Both the position numbers and the translations under genes were made by a program. From assembly GCA_018665625.1 (NCBI GenBank), contig JABJCF010000151.1, positions 1-6,191 of the forward strand: a DNA stretch of 6,191 nucleotides, in the 5' to 3' direction. Origin of the DNA: Nitrospina sp. Lineage in GTDB: Bacteria; Nitrospinota; Nitrospinia; Nitrospinales; VA-1. This document shows, one piece after another, positions 1 through 5,613 of the stretch (its first letter is position 1; each line of letters begins with the position of its first letter). A model generated the notes under the pieces. The model was not told where the DNA came from. It ran no database searches and saw nothing but the letters and a program-made list of their open reading frames with translations.

Positions 1-60
1 AAAAGATTGACCGGAGGAGGTTGGGACGAAAATTATAAAAAGCCCAACTCCCAATGTACG

Positions 61-687
61 CTACTTTATTTTGAACTTACAAACATCCCCATCCCGGACC
101 ATGCATTCTTCGTGTTCTATTTCCTTATCGAGGAGTGATTCTAGCAACGCGCAATCAAGCTGACAGACTTCTTCAAAGTCTTGCGCCAAATGATGGTAGA
201 TACAATTGTGTGCTTTCAGAACAGGAAGTTCCTCTCCATCCTTCAATTCCAATTCGGTCTTATAACCCAAGGTTTGCATTATATTTGAAACTTCCTGCAT
301 TTTTTCAATTAAACTCAATCCCTGCAGTTTGGGTTTCAAGTTCTGAGCAAGACCTTTGCCAATTTCTTTCAATTTTTCTTCAAAACCAGGGCTTCCTAGT
401 TGATCTTTTATAGATTTCAGCAGCAATTCAGCAAGCCAGGAGTATTGTTTGGGGAAAAGCTCGATCCCATTTTTGCTAAGAACATAGACTTGGCCCGGAC
501 GGCCGCCTGTATTTGTCAGGTTTCCCTTTTCTATATATCCACCCTGTTTCAGGGTCAATGCGTGTTGTTGCACCGCAGTTCGAGTGATTCCAAGTTTACT
601 TGCCAGCTCATCAATAGTGAGTCCGTTCTTTTGAAATAAAAGCGCCTCAAGTAAAGCATGCTGGCGTTGTCCGAATCCGTAAAACAT
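61..687 (-). CDS. Winged-helix transcriptional regulator with Cys-rich C-terminus, SufR/COG2345-like
   Basis: 208 aa, a usual length for this family. Residues about 9-55 form a DeoR/ArsR-type helix-turn-helix (LTIDELASKLGITRTAVQQH), followed by a wing with GGRPGQVYVLS at 61-71. The middle part (about 95-145) is helical and probably dimerises. The C-terminus carries C162, C175, C195 and C203 (C-X12-C-X19-C-X7-C) plus an extra C179. Family knowledge: SufR, a repressor of iron-sulfur cluster assembly genes, binds an Fe-S cluster through similarly placed C-terminal cysteines, and many COG2345 proteins share this layout. Inference: a redox-, iron- or metal-sensing DNA-binding protein in the cytoplasm. 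The ATG at 685-687 has a short AGG four bases upstream, and a convincing promoter lies just before it. No suf genes are in the window, so its regulon is unknown and I give no symbol. It is probably transcribed alone, since 290 bp separate it from the minus-strand gene upstream. Family placement is fairly sure; the ligand is not. Confidence 0.85.
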   Translation of the reverse strand: MFYGFGQRQHALLEALLFQKNGLTIDELASKLGITRTAVQQHALTLKQGGYIEKGNLTNTGGRPGQVYVLSKNGIELFPKQYSWLAELLLKSIKDQLGSPGFEEKLKEIGKGLAQNLKPKLQGLSLIEKMQEVSNIMQTLGYKTELELKDGEELPVLKAHNCIYHHLAQDFEEVCQLDCALLESLLDKEIEHEECMVRDGDVCKFKIK

Positions 688-728
688 ATGCCTGGCCTTT
701 TTTTTTGTATTAGTTGTATTTAATTTGC

Positions 729-737
729 AGTATACCA
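729..737 (-). promoter_or_regulatory. Extended -10 promoter of the regulator gene
   Basis: Read on the minus strand this is TGGTATACT, a full extended -10 (TG-N-TATACT). It lies about 42 bases before the ATG at 687, leaving room for a short AT-rich leader with a run of A. No good -35 hexamer is present 17 bases further upstream, which is typical of extended -10 promoters and of promoters helped or blocked by a regulator. Seen in sequence; activity is inferred. Confidence 0.45.
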
Positions 738-749
738 GTTTTACTCGCC

Positions 750-760
750 ATAGACTCTAT
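750..760. promoter_or_regulatory. Palindrome over the -35 region, possible operator
   Basis: ATAGACTCTAT is a perfect inverted repeat (ATAGA/TCTAT) around one central base. On the minus strand it starts 16 bases upstream of the -10, so it covers the place where the -35 box should be. Its position suits autoregulation by the winged-helix protein encoded downstream. It does not match the CAAC-N6-GTTG operator I associate with cyanobacterial SufR. An 11-bp palindrome can occur by chance. Confidence 0.3.
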
Positions 761-807
761 TTAGGGAGAGGTTGCACTGCCAGGAATCCACTTGCGAAAG
801 ATAGTTG

Positions 808-833
808 CTACCCTCCAAGTTCGCTTTGGGTAG
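808..833. other. Imperfect hairpin in the intergenic spacer
   Basis: CTACCC at 808-813 pairs with GGGTAG at 828-833. Inside, AAG at 817-819 pairs with CTT at 824-826 around a TTCG loop. Further out, ACTGC at 776-780 could pair with GCAGT at 837-841. No T-run follows on either strand, so it is not a standard terminator. It could be a structured transcript element between the two minus-strand genes, or chance. I do not recognise a known riboswitch or small RNA in it. Confidence 0.25.
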
Positions 834-854
834 GAAGCAGTCATAAAGTAAGCC

Positions 855-867
855 ATTCAAATTGAAT
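855..867. repeat. Short perfect palindrome in the spacer
   Basis: ATTCAAATTGAAT is a perfect inverted repeat (ATTCAA/TTGAAT) around one base, about 170 bp upstream of the regulator start. It is AT-rich and could be a protein-binding site, but nothing else supports this, and it is far from the recognised promoter. Confidence 0.2.
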
Positions 868-941
868 CATAGCATAAGGGGTATTGGTTTTTTTTTGGCT
901 GGGAGGAATTGATTTTGCAGGAAAATTTAAATATAAAAATC

Positions 942-984
942 TGCCTCGACGGCTAGTCGTGCCTCGACGGTTAGTCGCTAGTCG
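942..984. repeat. 18-bp tandem repeat, two copies plus a 7-bp partial, overlapping a stop codon
   Basis: Two adjacent 18-bp units, TGCCTCGACGGCTAGTCG (942-959) and TGCCTCGACGGTTAGTCG (960-977), differ at one base. A partial third copy, CTAGTCG (978-984), includes the TAG stop codon of the minus-strand CrtC-like gene. Each full unit contains the small inverted repeat CGAC/GTCG with a 5-base loop. On the minus strand the array is followed by ATTTTTAT, so it may help end transcription after that gene, although the T-run does not directly abut a strong stem. It could equally be replication slippage at a gene end or a member of a dispersed intergenic repeat family. Confidence 0.6.
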
Positions 985-2102
985 GGTAGGTCTTGTTTGA
1001 GGGGTTTTTCGTAGCCGACCAATTCTACATAACCTTTTCCGGTTACTGGTTTTCCTGCCACGCTTCCTTTTACTGAAACGCTACCTTCCCAATAAGAACC
1101 TGAAATGGATCTCAGGTTATAGAGTTCTTGATCTGAAAAATCCGGGATAATTTTTAAATGGGTATCTGATTCGGGTAAATCGATTTCCCAGAGGGCCGGG
1201 TAGGTGGCATTTGTTTTGTCACTGGTCCATGTGCTTTTTGGGGAGATTGAAAAATTATCCAGAGTCAGGTGATGGGAATTTTGGTCGGCGGCAATAAATG
1301 TTCCACTGGAGTGAGGATCGATATTGCCGTCTTTTTGCCGCAACTGGTAGAGCATGATCTCGGTCTGGTTGTCGAGTTTAAGTGAAAACCAATCCCATCC
1401 CACCAGCGATGGATTCAATGGATTACTGGAAAATTCCCGATCCATCCAACTGGTTCCTGTTACTTTAAAATTTTCGCCTTTAATAAAGACGGAGCCTTCG
1501 GTTTTCATTCGAGTGAAGGAAAAATAATGCGAGGCGTTTCCTTTGTCACTGCCTTTAACGCTGATGCCGTTTTTACCGTGAAAGACTCTTTTTTTAATGG
1601 GTGTCAGGTTTAGCTCGATTCCGGTAGCGTTTTCCTGTGCAATAATTTTTTGGGTGTTTCCGTCGGCGGTCAAGCTCCAATCGGAATTCCATATCTTAAA
1701 GCGGTCGGATTCTGCACCGGCATTTTTTATTCCTTTGCGATTGATGCGCTCGAAGAAGTGGAAATTTTTGTTTTGAATGTCTGAGACGGTCATATGGGCA
1801 AAATAGATGTGGTCGACTTTCCATTTTGAAGGATTGTCGATGGGCTGGTCGCCCTCAAGTCCCACTCTGAAAAAGGTCATTTGGTAGCCAAAACGCCGCC
1901 CGGTTTCAGATTCAAGGTTTCCTGTGTAATACCACCACTCAATTCGAAAATCGTCGTGAGAAAAATCATCACGGGGAAACTGGTAGGTGTAGCCGGGCAT
2001 TGCAGCCTGGAATTTGGGCTCCGGCTGGCCCGATTTTTGTCCATGCGCGGGGCCGGCAAAAAGAGTGAGGATCAGCAGGAATAATATCAGGGCTTGGCGC
2101 AT
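978..2102 (-). CDS. Secreted CrtC/AttH-like lipocalin-fold protein (predicted hydrolase/hydratase family)
   Basis: 374 aa from the chosen ATG. Residues 1-21 are a Sec signal peptide (MRQALILFLLILTLFAGPAHG), probably cut after AHG. There is no Cys at the +1 position, so it is not a lipoprotein. The mature part carries hallmarks of the carotenoid 1,2-hydratase (CrtC)/AttH family, COG5621: EWWYYTGNL at 55-63, FGYQMTFFR at 71-79, GTSWMDREF at 216-224, GWDWFSLKL at 235-243 and GYVELVGY near 357-364. The two halves match a tandem lipocalin-like beta-barrel. Most members outside pigment clusters are exported proteins of unknown substrate, often labelled predicted secreted hydrolase, and they can be partnered with an AttEFG-type ABC transporter. 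None is visible here, nor are carotenoid genes. An in-frame TTG at 2160-2162 would add 20 residues in front of the signal peptide. I prefer ATG 2100-2102 because GAGAAG sits six bases upstream and the signal peptide then starts at residue 1. Periplasmic location is inferred; substrate unknown. Confidence 0.85.
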   Translation of the reverse strand: MRQALILFLLILTLFAGPAHGQKSGQPEPKFQAAMPGYTYQFPRDDFSHDDFRIEWWYYTGNLESETGRRFGYQMTFFRVGLEGDQPIDNPSKWKVDHIYFAHMTVSDIQNKNFHFFERINRKGIKNAGAESDRFKIWNSDWSLTADGNTQKIIAQENATGIELNLTPIKKRVFHGKNGISVKGSDKGNASHYFSFTRMKTEGSVFIKGENFKVTGTSWMDREFSSNPLNPSLVGWDWFSLKLDNQTEIMLYQLRQKDGNIDPHSSGTFIAADQNSHHLTLDNFSISPKSTWTSDKTNATYPALWEIDLPESDTHLKIIPDFSDQELYNLRSISGSYWEGSVSVKGSVAGKPVTGKGYVELVGYEKPLKQDLPD

Positions 2103-2395
2103 GAAGTTCTTCTCAAGATTTTTTCTAAAAATACCGTCAAGATTAAAGTAACAATAGCCCAAAAAAGCGGTGAAAATGGGTTTATTTTTGGTAGAGGTTA
2201 GCAGAGATACTTTGGGAGTTCAATCGGGCTTATGTCTGGTTTTACAATGTAATACGGGGTATACTGGGTGGCGATAAAATTAGGCCAAGGCGATAATTGT
2301 TTGTCCCTGTGGCCATCTTACCCGATTCTGCATTTTATATTGGTCTCTCCGAATAATCTCAATAAACCGTTTGTCATCTTAAGCTGAAAGTAATT
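2103..2395. other. Divergent intergenic region at the left edge of the sugar operon
   Basis: 293 bp separate the minus-strand CrtC-like gene from the plus-strand operon, so both upstream regions must lie here. A ribosome binding site for the minus gene is at 2109-2114 (GAGAAG on that strand). For the plus operon a TATACT hexamer occurs at 2260-2265, about 130 bp before the ATG, and TATATT at 2336-2341, about 55 bp before it. Neither has a good -35 partner. I see no RNA gene, conserved ORF or terminator. Confidence 0.4.
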
Positions 2396-3352
2396 ATGCG
2401 AGTATTAGTTACAGGTGCTGCAGGTATGTACGGAATTCACCTGGTAGATGAATTGGTGAATCGAGAAGATATTGAAGCTGTGATTGGCGTTGATGATTTT
2501 TCACGGCAGTTTTTTCAGGATGATCCTTTTATAAAATCTGAGACCTTCGAAAAAAAATTCACTCTCCTTAGAAAAAAATATTACGACCTGACAGCAGAAG
2601 AGCTTGATGAGATGAATCTGGATTCCATTGTTCATCTTGCAGCCCATATTTCTATTCCAGAATCGATGGAACAGGCTAATGAGTATTTCCATAATAACGA
2701 ATGGGGAACATTCCAGTTGATGCAGACTTTGGTGCGCACGAAAAACTGGCCGCTGCTTGTGTATTCGTCTTCGCCGGAGGTTTTTGGCAACCCTATCTAC
2801 ACTCCAATGGATATCAACCACCCCATGCTGCCCAGAAGTATTTATGCGGTGACCAAGCTTGCAGCGGAAAAACACTGCAAGGCGATGAATGAGTGGTACA
2901 AGTATCCCGTTATTGTGATTCGAAACTTTAATACTTTTGGCGAGAATCAGGATATTTCTGTCAACGCCGGGGTAATCTCTAAGTTTATTTTGGATGCGCT
3001 GAAAGAAGAGCCCATAGTTATTCATGATGAGGGCAGGCAAACTCGTGACTTTCAATATGTGAAGGATGCGGTCCGCGCCTATTCTTTGGTACTCACAAAA
3101 AATAAAAAGTTTTCTGGCGAAGTTTTCAATATTGGGACCAACAAGCAAACATCAATTCGTGATCTGGCACACTTGATCAAAGAGTTGACGGGGTCGCGTT
3201 CAAAAATTCAGAACCAGCCGGGCAGGTCGGCCGACCTGATGTCGCTGGAAGCGGATTATTCGGTAATAGAACAAAAAACCGGATGGAAGCCAGAATACGA
3301 TCTTGAAACAGGATTAAAACGGACCATCGAATGGTACAAAAAATGGGTATGA
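2396..3352 (+). CDS. NAD-dependent sugar epimerase/dehydratase (extended SDR), first gene of the operon
   Basis: 318 aa, full length for an extended SDR. A Rossmann fold opens the protein with GAAGMYG at 7-13 (the usual GxxGxxG, with MY in place of the common FI). D33 after the second strand suggests NAD(H). HLAAH at 80-84, the serine triad S124-S126 before PEVFG, and the catalytic Y150-x3-K154 (YAVTK) complete the active site. RNFNTFGENQ at 176-185 and GRQTRDFQYVKD at 213-224 are substrate-binding motifs of UDP-glucose 4-epimerase-like enzymes acting on nucleotide sugars. The reaction cannot be fixed from motifs: 4-epimerase, 4,6-dehydratase, decarboxylase and 4-reductase members all share them. 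The start has only a weak GAAAG six bases upstream. The stop TGA overlaps the next start as ATGA. Cytoplasmic; it probably supplies a UDP-, GDP- or dTDP-sugar for a surface glycan. Family is sure, substrate unknown. Confidence 0.88.
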   Translation: MRVLVTGAAGMYGIHLVDELVNREDIEAVIGVDDFSRQFFQDDPFIKSETFEKKFTLLRKKYYDLTAEELDEMNLDSIVHLAAHISIPESMEQANEYFHNNEWGTFQLMQTLVRTKNWPLLVYSSSPEVFGNPIYTPMDINHPMLPRSIYAVTKLAAEKHCKAMNEWYKYPVIVIRNFNTFGENQDISVNAGVISKFILDALKEEPIVIHDEGRQTRDFQYVKDAVRAYSLVLTKNKKFSGEVFNIGTNKQTSIRDLAHLIKELTGSRSKIQNQPGRSADLMSLEADYSVIEQKTGWKPEYDLETGLKRTIEWYKKWV

Positions 3353-4296
3353 AAGCTTTAGTTACGGGTGGTGCTGGTTTCATTGGCCGCTGGCTGGTGA
3401 AGCGACTGCTGGATGAAGGGGTTGAGGTTTTTGTGATCGACAATCTTGAAAACGGCAGGGAAAGTAACCTGGATGAGTTCAAGTCGAATCCCCTTCTTAA
3501 AAAAGTGGTCTACGATGATGTGCTGAATGAAAAGGCACTGCACTCTCTCTTTGAGTTTAAGCCGGATGTGGTCTACCATCTCGCGGCACAGATCAATGTT
3601 CATGAGAGTCTGGAGAATCCGAAAAAAGCATACGACCTGAATATTACTGGAACGTTTAAAGTTTTGGAAGAATGCCGCGCTTTAGGTTCCCGTGTCATGC
3701 TTATGGGAACATGTATGGTCTATGACATGGCCCAGAGTGATAAGCCGATAAGTGAGCAGCATCCTCTCAAACCCTGTTCCCCTTATGCTGCTTCGAAACT
3801 TTCTGCTGAGATACTTGCAGAATCGTATTACCACAGTTACGGTTTGCCGGTGGTGACCTGCCGACCTTTCAATACCTATGGGCCGTACCAAAAATATAAT
3901 ATGGAAGGCGGAGTCGTTTCTATTTTTGCAAGGAAAATGCTAAATGGAGAAGACTTGCTTGTATATGGGGATGGGAAGCAAACGCGCGATCTGCTTTATG
4001 TTGAGGACTGTACGGATTTTCTTTATAAGGCATCTCTCTGTGAAGAGGCTTGCGGGCAAGTGATCAATGCCGGTCTTGGAAAAGATGTGGCTGTTATTGA
4101 TCTCGCACGAATGGTTTGTCCGGATGAAAGCCGAATCAAGCTAGTGGAGCATCATCACCCGCAGGCGGAAATCATGAAACTCCTTTGTGATTATTCAAAG
4201 GCCAAGTCTATGCTTGGTTGGGAACCAAAAGTAACCCTTGAAGAGGGAATTAAAAAAGTGAAACAGCAAATCCAAGATTCATGCGTATTGGTGTAA
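3349..4296 (+). CDS. NAD-dependent sugar epimerase/dehydratase (extended SDR), second gene
   Basis: 315 aa from ATG 3349. Motifs: GGAGFIG at 7-13, D31 (VIDNL) for NAD binding, HLAAQ at 77-81, GTCMVY at 120-125, catalytic Y146-x3-K150 (YAASK), RPFNTYGPYQ at 172-181 and GDGKQTRDLLYVED at 207-220. This is the UDP-glucose 4-epimerase/UDP-glucuronate-modifying branch of extended SDRs. The usual Ser of the SSxxVYG stretch is Thr121, a substitution accepted in many active members, and the following Gly is Asp126, which is less common. In-frame ATGs at 3331 and 3343 also exist. I choose 3349 because it places the Rossmann strand at residue 1 as in the neighbours and forms an ATGA overlap with the preceding stop, a translational coupling arrangement. 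No strong Shine-Dalgarno is present. It shares general motifs with the first SDR but is clearly diverged, so not a recent duplicate. It likely acts in the same cytoplasmic nucleotide-sugar pathway; exact substrate unknown. Confidence 0.88.
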   Translation: MKALVTGGAGFIGRWLVKRLLDEGVEVFVIDNLENGRESNLDEFKSNPLLKKVVYDDVLNEKALHSLFEFKPDVVYHLAAQINVHESLENPKKAYDLNITGTFKVLEECRALGSRVMLMGTCMVYDMAQSDKPISEQHPLKPCSPYAASKLSAEILAESYYHSYGLPVVTCRPFNTYGPYQKYNMEGGVVSIFARKMLNGEDLLVYGDGKQTRDLLYVEDCTDFLYKASLCEEACGQVINAGLGKDVAVIDLARMVCPDESRIKLVEHHHPQAEIMKLLCDYSKAKSMLGWEPKVTLEEGIKKVKQQIQDSCVLV

Positions 4297-5126
4297 CGGG
4301 AGCATCGGGCTTCATTGGCTCCCATCTTACGGATGCAGTAAAGGGATATGGAGAAGTAGTCACTCTTCCTCGAGGCAAGTCGCTTCCATCATTAGCGCAG
4401 CTAAGAAGTTTTGTGTCGGGAGTGGATTTATTTTTTCATTTGGGTGGAGTCAACCGGGGAACCGATGAAGAAATCCTGACCGGAAATGTAACGGGTACCT
4501 TGAGGCTGCTGGAAGCGATTCAGAAGCACGGAGAACCATCGGCACGGATCGTGTTTGCGTCATCATCGCAGGTATATCGCTTAAAAAATAATGCCGGGAA
4601 AATTTCTGAGTCCCATGCCTTGCAGCCAGAATCGGTATATGGGATTTGTAAAAAATCGGCAGAGGATTTAATTCGTATTTCTGGTGTTTCCCATACAATA
4701 TTAAGAATGACAAATGTTTATGGACCAAGATGCCGTCCAAATTACAATTCTGTTGTAGCAACCTTATGTCAGAGGGCAAAAAAGAAGCTGCCTCTGCAAA
4801 TAAACGGAAAAGGTAGGCAAGGTCGCGATTTTAATTATATCGATGATGTTGTGCGAGCTTTTGTGCTTGCTGGCTTTAGTGAAAAACGACACACGGGCAA
4901 AGCGTATAATGTAAGCACGGGGAAGGCGACCTCTTTAATGAAGATTGTAGATGCTATCCAGCGAATTGAGAAAAATGTGAAGGTAGAGTTTAATCCGGGT
5001 GCAGAAGATCAAATATCATATTGTTGTGATGCTTCAAAATTTATGAGAGATTTTAACTGGAAACCCAAGACATCGCTTTCTCAGGGCATTGAGCAATCCC
5101 TGAAAAATTTTGGTAGGGGAAAATAA
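4281..5126 (+). CDS. CapF/FnlB/WbjC-like sugar-nucleotide reductase domain (SDR), stand-alone
   Basis: 281 aa. Rossmann motif GASGFIG at 7-13, SSS at 94-96 and catalytic Y120-x3-K124 (YGICK). Two stretches point to the CapF/FnlB/WbjC reductases rather than ordinary 4-epimerases: FFHLGGVNRG at 51-60, and PNYNSVVATLC at 153-163 followed by YIDDVV at 186-191. After the second strand there is no acidic residue; R31 and K33 stand there, which fits NADPH, the reductant of CapF. Known family role: CapF reduces the 4-keto group of a UDP-2-acetamido-2,6-dideoxy-hexos-4-ulose to an L-talose-type sugar on the way to UDP-L-FucNAc. By inference this protein does a similar reduction. The C-terminal third (RDFNYIDD, FNWKP at 258-262) is more epimerase-like, so the substrate may differ. 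It overlaps the previous gene by 16 bp, lacks a clear Shine-Dalgarno and is probably coupled. It ends at a TAA directly abutting, and in frame with, the cupin gene. Confidence 0.82.
   Translation: MRIGVTGASGFIGSHLTDAVKGYGEVVTLPRGKSLPSLAQLRSFVSGVDLFFHLGGVNRGTDEEILTGNVTGTLRLLEAIQKHGEPSARIVFASSSQVYRLKNNAGKISESHALQPESVYGICKKSAEDLIRISGVSHTILRMTNVYGPRCRPNYNSVVATLCQRAKKKLPLQINGKGRQGRDFNYIDDVVRAFVLAGFSEKRHTGKAYNVSTGKATSLMKIVDAIQRIEKNVKVEFNPGAEDQISYCCDASKFMRDFNWKPKTSLSQGIEQSLKNFGRGK
5115..5120 (+). promoter_or_regulatory. Strong Shine-Dalgarno for the cupin gene
   Basis: AGGGGA lies six bases before ATG 5127, inside the last codons of the reductase gene. It is the best ribosome binding site in the operon. 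It supports independent initiation of the cupin, and so speaks against the TAA before it being a sequencing error or a fresh nonsense mutation. Confidence 0.6.
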
Positions 5127-5531
5127 ATGAAAAATATCGAAATTCTTGATTTAGATAAAAAGTCCGATGAAAGAGGTTGGCTGATAGAAGTGCTTGGGGG
5201 CGAGCTGCCTGAAGGCTGTAAAGAATTTGGTCAACTGCATGTTTCTGTTGCCTATCCTGGGAAAGTTCGCGGTAACCATTATCATACCCGTAAGGTGGAA
5301 TGGTTTTGTGTGCCAACGGGCAAAGGTTTGCTATTATTGAAAGATCGAGAAACTGGAGAGACTCGTGAAGTTTTGATGGGGGTAGATGATTTGAAAACAA
5401 TCAAAATCGAACCCGGTGCCATTCATGCTATCAAGAATATTGGTGAAGGAGATATGGTACTTATAGTGTATTCTAATGAATCGTTTGACCCGGAAGACCC
5501 GGATACTTTTTATGAGAAAATATTGGAATAA
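5127..5531 (+). CDS. Cupin-domain protein resembling the C-terminal domain of CapF (putative nucleotide-sugar 3-epimerase)
   Basis: 134 aa, a single cupin domain. Cupin motif 1 is G45 through GNHYHTRKVEWF with H51, H53 and E58. Motif 2 is PGAIHAIKN at 96-104 with H100 and N104. H51, H53, E58 and H100 form the usual three-His-one-Glu metal site. SNESFDPEDPDTFY at 116-129 together with RGNHYH is the signature I associate with the C-terminal cupin of staphylococcal CapF, whose zinc-bound cupin epimerises C3 of a UDP-4-keto-6-deoxy-hexosamine before the SDR domain reduces it. Here the cupin is a separate polypeptide starting immediately after the TAA of the CapF-like reductase, in the same frame, with its own strong Shine-Dalgarno. 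The two products probably form one enzyme system. WxcM/FdtA-type ketoisomerases are a less likely alternative, because the motif spacing around H51/H53 and the FDP-PDTFY tail fit CapF better. Cytoplasmic; metal identity is inferred. Confidence 0.82.
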   Translation: MKNIEILDLDKKSDERGWLIEVLGGELPEGCKEFGQLHVSVAYPGKVRGNHYHTRKVEWFCVPTGKGLLLLKDRETGETREVLMGVDDLKTIKIEPGAIHAIKNIGEGDMVLIVYSNESFDPEDPDTFYEKILE

Positions 5532-5613
5532 ATTTCAATATCTGCACGATGCTACAGATTAAACAAACTCATTATTGTTGGTTCAGAATTATCCTGCCTG
5601 ATTAATCTATCCC

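Noticed and set aside
16..52. Inverted repeat GTTGGG (20-25) with CCCAAC (43-48) just downstream of the regulator stop, as a terminator.
   Set aside because: The 17-base AT-rich loop is large, the stem is only 6 bp, and no T-run follows the stem on the minus strand. Too weak to call.
135..639. Two plus-strand open frames (135-413 and 400-639) opposite the regulator gene.
   Set aside because: Antisense to a well-supported gene, with no motif and no ribosome binding site that I can see.
776..850. A small SRP RNA (4.5S-type), suggested by GGAAGCAGTCATAA at 833-846.
   Set aside because: The conserved CAGG strand and GGAA tetraloop opposite AGCAG are missing and the local pairing does not form helix 8.
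2260..2265. TATACT as the promoter of the sugar operon.
   Set aside because: No -35 match at 15-18 bp spacing and no TG extension. It shares GGTATACTG with the regulator promoter but is 130 bp from the start codon, so it is mentioned only within the intergenic entry.
2501..3148. Long minus-strand open frame (215 codons) inside the first SDR gene.
   Set aside because: It lies wholly opposite a gene with clear catalytic motifs, and its translation shows no recognisable domain. It is a shadow frame.
3331..3348. Earlier start of the second SDR at ATG 3331, or at 3343.
   Set aside because: It would add six or two residues before the first Rossmann strand and a longer overlap. ATG 3349 gives the ATGA overlap and the family's usual N-terminus.
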